Positions 61,006-64,000 of a DNA stretch of 64,000 bases are shown here, one piece after another. The notes under the pieces are model-generated. The model saw only the letters and a program-made list of their open reading frames with translations. It was not told the origin of the DNA and did not search any database. The stretch comes from Peterkaempfera podocarpi (lineage in GTDB: Bacteria; Actinomycetota; Actinomycetes; Streptomycetales; Streptomycetaceae): positions 4,402,001 to 4,466,000 of the forward strand of contig NZ_CP162102.1 in the NCBI RefSeq assembly GCF_042466665.1, read 5' to 3'. A program made the translations under genes and the position numbers. The number at the start of each line of letters is the position of its first letter. The stretch's first letter is position 1.

Positions 61006-63105
61006 TCAGCCGAGGACCTGGACCTCGGAAATGCCTCCGCGGTAGGTACCGCCCCCCGAGTGCTCAGGCGGAAGCGAGGTGATGCGGATCAGCACATAGC
61101 GTGTCCTGACAGGGGCTTTCAGCTCCACGTTCAGCTGGGTGCCGACGGTCGCTGAGTCACGCAGCACGGTGGGGAAGTCGGCCAGGCGCCGGGGATCGGA
61201 GGCGCCATCGGCAGCCGCCCTCACATCCAGCTGCTGACCGGCGGCATACAGGGTGGCCTTGACCTCGGAGATGCTCTTCACACTGCCGAGGTCCACCACG
61301 ATGCCGCTGCCCTGGGCGCGCTGAGGGAGATTGCCGAAGTTGGGCTGGCCGTTGAAGTGCGCGGTGACCCAGGCCGTCGAGGGGTCGCCGTCGTACGCCA
61401 GCGGGACCTTCTCTTCCGCTATGGGTCCCGACAGCGGGGAGAACTCCGTAGCGCCCTCGATGGTCAACGGCTTGGCGGGAGCATGCTGCCGCGGGTCCTT
61501 GCCGCTGTTGACCTCAGCCGAGTTGCGGCGGGTGTCGGGGCCGCCGCTGTCGTTCTGGTGGCGCAGATGGTCGGCCAGCCCCCAACTGCCGAGCCCGAGG
61601 GCGGCCAGCAGCAGCACGGCGGCGGTCCAGCGCACCGCGCGACCACCCCGGGAGCGTCGTACCACCGATGCCTGAGTCGCGACCGCCGGTGCCATGGGAG
61701 GCGGGGCCGCCGCGGGGGCAGGGCTCTGGAACGCCGACCTCATGGGCGCGGCGGGCTTCGGGTAGGCCGGCTTGGGATAGCCCTGCGGCGGATAGACCGC
61801 CGTGACCGGCTCGGGTTCGGGCTGCCGCACCTTGGGCATCAGCGCGATGGCCTTTGCCAGGTCCTCCGGAGTGGTGATGGGCTCCAGATGCCTTGGGGGC
61901 TCCTCGCAGAGAGCCTGTACGGCGATCTCCGAGAGGCCTCGGTGCACCCCTGCCCGGACCTGGTCCGGCGGCACACAGCCGATGTGTCGGGGCATGCCCT
62001 GGAGGTCGTACTTGTCCTCCGGGTAGGGCCAGCGATGGGCCAGTGCCGCATACAGCAGCGCACCGATGGCCCTGGTGTCGTCCTGCTCGGCATTGTCGTC
62101 GCTGAGCCCGTGCAGCGCCGCATCCACGGCGATTCCGTTGATCCGGAACTGGCCGCTGTCGGTGCGCAGCACGCACTTGGGAGTCAGCCGGAGATGGGAC
62201 TGTCCGCGTCGGTGGGCGGCAGCCACCGCATCGGTGACCTGGCGGACCATCTGGTACGCGTCATAGGGCTCCATCGGCCCGGCGGCCAGCAGGGTCCCCA
62301 GGTCGGTGGCGTCCGGCAGCCACTCGCGGATGATGTAGACCAGATCGCCGTCGGTCACCGCGTCGAGAACCTGCACAAAGCGCGGATCGCCGAGCAGCGC
62401 CGCCGAGCGTGCGGCGGCGAGTACGGCCCGGGAGCGCTCATGACCGGCGGCGAGAAGGTGGATGCCGACCGCGCGGCGCAGCTTCTCGTCGACGGCACGC
62501 CAGCTGGTGAACACCCCGGCCTGGGAGATGCACTCCTCCAGGCGATAGCGCCCGGCGACCTTGTCTCCGCTGTGGCGCACCGGAGCGGGGAGCAGGGGGG
62601 CCACAGGTTCGTCGGCCGATGCCTCCGGGGCTGAGGTGTGCGAGGCGGCTGCGTCCACGGCGGGCGCGTCGGAAGCCGGCGCGTCCGGGGTGGGTGCGTC
62701 GGGGGTGGGTGCGTCCGGGGCCGATGCACCCGGTCCCGGCGCGTCCGGCGCAGGTGCATCTGGCGCAGGTGTGTCGGGCGCGGGTGTTTCCGGGGCCGCC
62801 TTGTCGGAGGCGGTCTCCGATGACGAGGAGGGGGCGGAGACGTCCTCGACGGGTGCCTCACCCTGGTTGCCTGGGCTTTCGGGGGTGTCCGGGCCTTCGA
62901 GGGTGTCCAGCGTACTGTCCTGCGCGGCGTCGGCTCCTTCGGTCTTGTCGGACGTCGCCGCCTCTGCTTCGTCCGATCGGGTGGACTCCTGATGCCGACT
63001 GCCGGGGGTTGTCCGTCCGTCGCCGTTGCCACCGGGAGCGACAGCGGACCCATCCGCGCCGTCCCCGGTCACCACGTCGACGGCGGCCCTGCTGCGATCC
63101 GCCAC
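61006..63105 (-). CDS. membrane pseudokinase with C-terminal discoidin-like domain (split MviN partner)
   Basis: 699 residues from GTG 63105 (GGGAGG upstream). An acidic N-terminus has Pro/Ala/Asp repeats (APDAPAPDAPGPGAS and onward). A kinase-like domain follows (about 190-460) with the catalytic loop changed to HRRGQSHLRLTPKCVL, lacking the HRD Asp, and FRINGIAVDAAL in place of DFG, so it should be inactive. Then one membrane helix (WTAAVLLLAALGLGSWGLA) and an outer F5/8-type carbohydrate-binding-like domain with PLAYDGDPSTAWVTAHFNG. In mycobacteria these parts are fused to MviN; here mviN is the next gene upstream. Confidence 0.88.
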   Translation of the reverse strand: MADRSRAAVDVVTGDGADGSAVAPGGNGDGRTTPGSRHQESTRSDEAEAATSDKTEGADAAQDSTLDTLEGPDTPESPGNQGEAPVEDVSAPSSSSETASDKAAPETPAPDTPAPDAPAPDAPGPGASAPDAPTPDAPTPDAPASDAPAVDAAASHTSAPEASADEPVAPLLPAPVRHSGDKVAGRYRLEECISQAGVFTSWRAVDEKLRRAVGIHLLAAGHERSRAVLAAARSAALLGDPRFVQVLDAVTDGDLVYIIREWLPDATDLGTLLAAGPMEPYDAYQMVRQVTDAVAAAHRRGQSHLRLTPKCVLRTDSGQFRINGIAVDAALHGLSDDNAEQDDTRAIGALLYAALAHRWPYPEDKYDLQGMPRHIGCVPPDQVRAGVHRGLSEIAVQALCEEPPRHLEPITTPEDLAKAIALMPKVRQPEPEPVTAVYPPQGYPKPAYPKPAAPMRSAFQSPAPAAAPPPMAPAVATQASVVRRSRGGRAVRWTAAVLLLAALGLGSWGLADHLRHQNDSGGPDTRRNSAEVNSGKDPRQHAPAKPLTIEGATEFSPLSGPIAEEKVPLAYDGDPSTAWVTAHFNGQPNFGNLPQRAQGSGIVVDLGSVKSISEVKATLYAAGQQLDVRAAADGASDPRRLADFPTVLRDSATVGTQLNVELKAPVRTRYVLIRITSLPPEHSGGGTYRGGISEVQVLG

Positions 63106-63342
63106 CGTCGTCCTGCCTCCCCTTGCATCGCCCCGGATGAGTACAAAGCCGTCCAGGGACAATTGTGCCCAGTCTCCCTACCCGAGTACGACCGACGGGA
63201 GGGCGTGAACGTTGCCCCGAAGGGCCGGAAGCCTCCCGGCCGGACGGTTGCGGGCCAAAGGAGATCATCCCGGTCGGGACCCCTGGAGTGCAAAGGGCCC
63301 CGGGACCGTCTACCCGGTCCCAGGGCCCTCACGCAGAACGAT

Positions 63343-64000
63343 TCAGCGGCCGAGACGGCCCCGCACCATGCCGACCATGGAGTTGACCTCCTCGATCCGC
63401 AGCTGCCGGGCGACCGCGACAAAGACGGTCAGCTGCACCACGGCCGCGACGATCAGCGTGAGCAGATCGCCGAACCAGCCGGAGACCAGGCCGGAGATGA
63501 AGAGCGCGACGGCGATACCCGCAGCGGCCGCCGGGATACAGGCGACCAGCAGCCGGTTGTACGTCCGCCCGATCCGCCGGCCGTCGAGTTCGCCCACGCG
63601 GCGCTTGAGCTTGGGCACCGCCACAATGACGCCCACCAGGTACGCCAGGCCGTAGACCGCGGCCATGCCGGTGACCGCCCACTGGCTGGGCAGCAGCAGA
63701 TAGCAGAGGGCGGAGGCCACGGCGTTGGTCGCCGCCACCCACACCGTGTTGGAGAACGGGGTGCGGGTGTCCTCGTAGGCGTAGAAGCCGCGCAGCAGCA
63801 CATACTGCGCCGAGTACGGAATCAGGCCCAGGGCGAAGGCGGAGAGCATGTAGCCGATCTGGCGGCCGCCGCTGTGACCACCGAAGCCGTAGATCACCGA
63901 GCCGATCCAGGGGCCCAGGGTGAGGAAGAGGAAGGCGGCGGGGATGACCGCCACCGCGGAGGTCCGCAACCCGTAGGAGATGTCGTCGCGGACCGCGCCC
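63343..64000 (-). CDS. mviN: MviN/MurJ lipid II flippase, C-terminal part
   Basis: At least 219 residues, truncated by the window edge (frame continues beyond 64000). Helices such as AVIPAAFLFLTLGPWIGSVI, GYMLSAFALGLIPYSAQYV, LLRGFYAYEDTRTPFSNTV and LVGVIVAVPKLKRRVGELDG are the last helices of the MOP-superfamily flippase that moves lipid II across the membrane. The neighbouring pseudokinase gene completes the mycobacterial-type MviN complex. Confidence 0.93.
   Translation of the reverse strand, partial: GAVRDDISYGLRTSAVAVIPAAFLFLTLGPWIGSVIYGFGGHSGGRQIGYMLSAFALGLIPYSAQYVLLRGFYAYEDTRTPFSNTVWVAATNAVASALCYLLLPSQWAVTGMAAVYGLAYLVGVIVAVPKLKRRVGELDGRRIGRTYNRLLVACIPAAAAGIAVALFISGLVSGWFGDLLTLIVAAVVQLTVFVAVARQLRIEEVNSMVGMVRGRLGR

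Noticed and set aside
62640..62810. Repeated GCGTCCGGGG-type units as a DNA repeat element
   Set aside because: They encode the acidic/Pro-Ala tail of the pseudokinase and vary at the DNA level; ordinary low-complexity coding sequence.

Overview
The window is about 64 kb of very GC-rich actinobacterial chromosome. Gene order, GTG starts, GC-biased third positions and the marker set (crgA, two class E sortases, DLW-39, DUF5324, a dnaA with a long Gly/Tyr/Pro-rich linker) place it in the Streptomycetaceae (Streptomyces or a close relative; genus not resolvable by eye). It is the replication-origin region: rnpA/rpmH, dnaA, oriC, dnaN, gnd, recF, dciA-like, gyrB and gyrA, with parAB, rsmG, yidC and trxAB on the other side and the parS sites around them.

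Layout. 1-7.4 kb: regulatory and accessory genes (SpoIIE-type phosphatase, MarR, ATPase anti-sigma-like protein, rhomboid-like membrane protein, a NarL-type two-component pair, an SDR). 7.9 kb: tRNA-Leu(CAG). 8.4-16.8 kb: the cell-wall/Ser-Thr phosphorylation operon fhaA-fhaB-pstP-rodA/ftsW-pbpA-pknB. 16.8-18.5 kb: a coupled pair of unrecognised genes. 18.7-23.1 kb: two class E sortases, pabA/trpG, a small membrane protein, DUF881 and divergent crgA. 23.1-31 kb: rhomboid protease, cyclophilin, DUF5324, SDR-DUF2867, tRNA-Ala, a second Ser/Thr kinase, a surface protein and DLW-39. 31.14-36.44 kb: a compact integrated element (GntR, small protein, RepSA-like initiator, Xis, tyrosine integrase) in the 3' half of tRNA-Ile, bounded by a 44-bp direct repeat. 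36.6-46.8 kb: DUF3566, gyrA, gyrB, dciA-like, recF, gnd, dnaN, all leftward. 46.8-47.6 kb: oriC. 47.6-49.7 kb: dnaA. 50.1-57.5 kb, rightward: rpmH, rnpA, yidD, yidC, khpB/jag, rsmG, parA, parB, a small membrane protein and a GNAT acetyltransferase. 57.5-64 kb, leftward: trxA, trxB, anti-sigma factor, sigM, a pseudokinase with a C-terminal discoidin-like domain, and mviN/murJ (cut by the window edge).

How it works together. DnaA, oriC, DnaN, gyrase and RecF make up the initiation and replisome block. ParA, ParB and seven parS palindromes serve origin segregation. The pknB/pstP/FHA/PBP/RodA operon, crgA, the pseudokinase and MurJ connect phosphosignalling to peptidoglycan growth and septation. 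The sortases belong to aerial surface protein anchoring.

Most notable beyond ordinary annotation: the 5.3-kb transfer-gene-less integrative element with a four-site operator array; a four-box perfect DnaA-box cluster about 24 kb from oriC behind crgA; an almost perfect 186-bp duplication in the long sortase giving five DDTMQLR motifs; two closely spaced apparent single-base deletions breaking the RodA/FtsW gene; adjacent overlapping inverted repeats in front of pknB; and a candidate DnaA-trio unwinding element in oriC.
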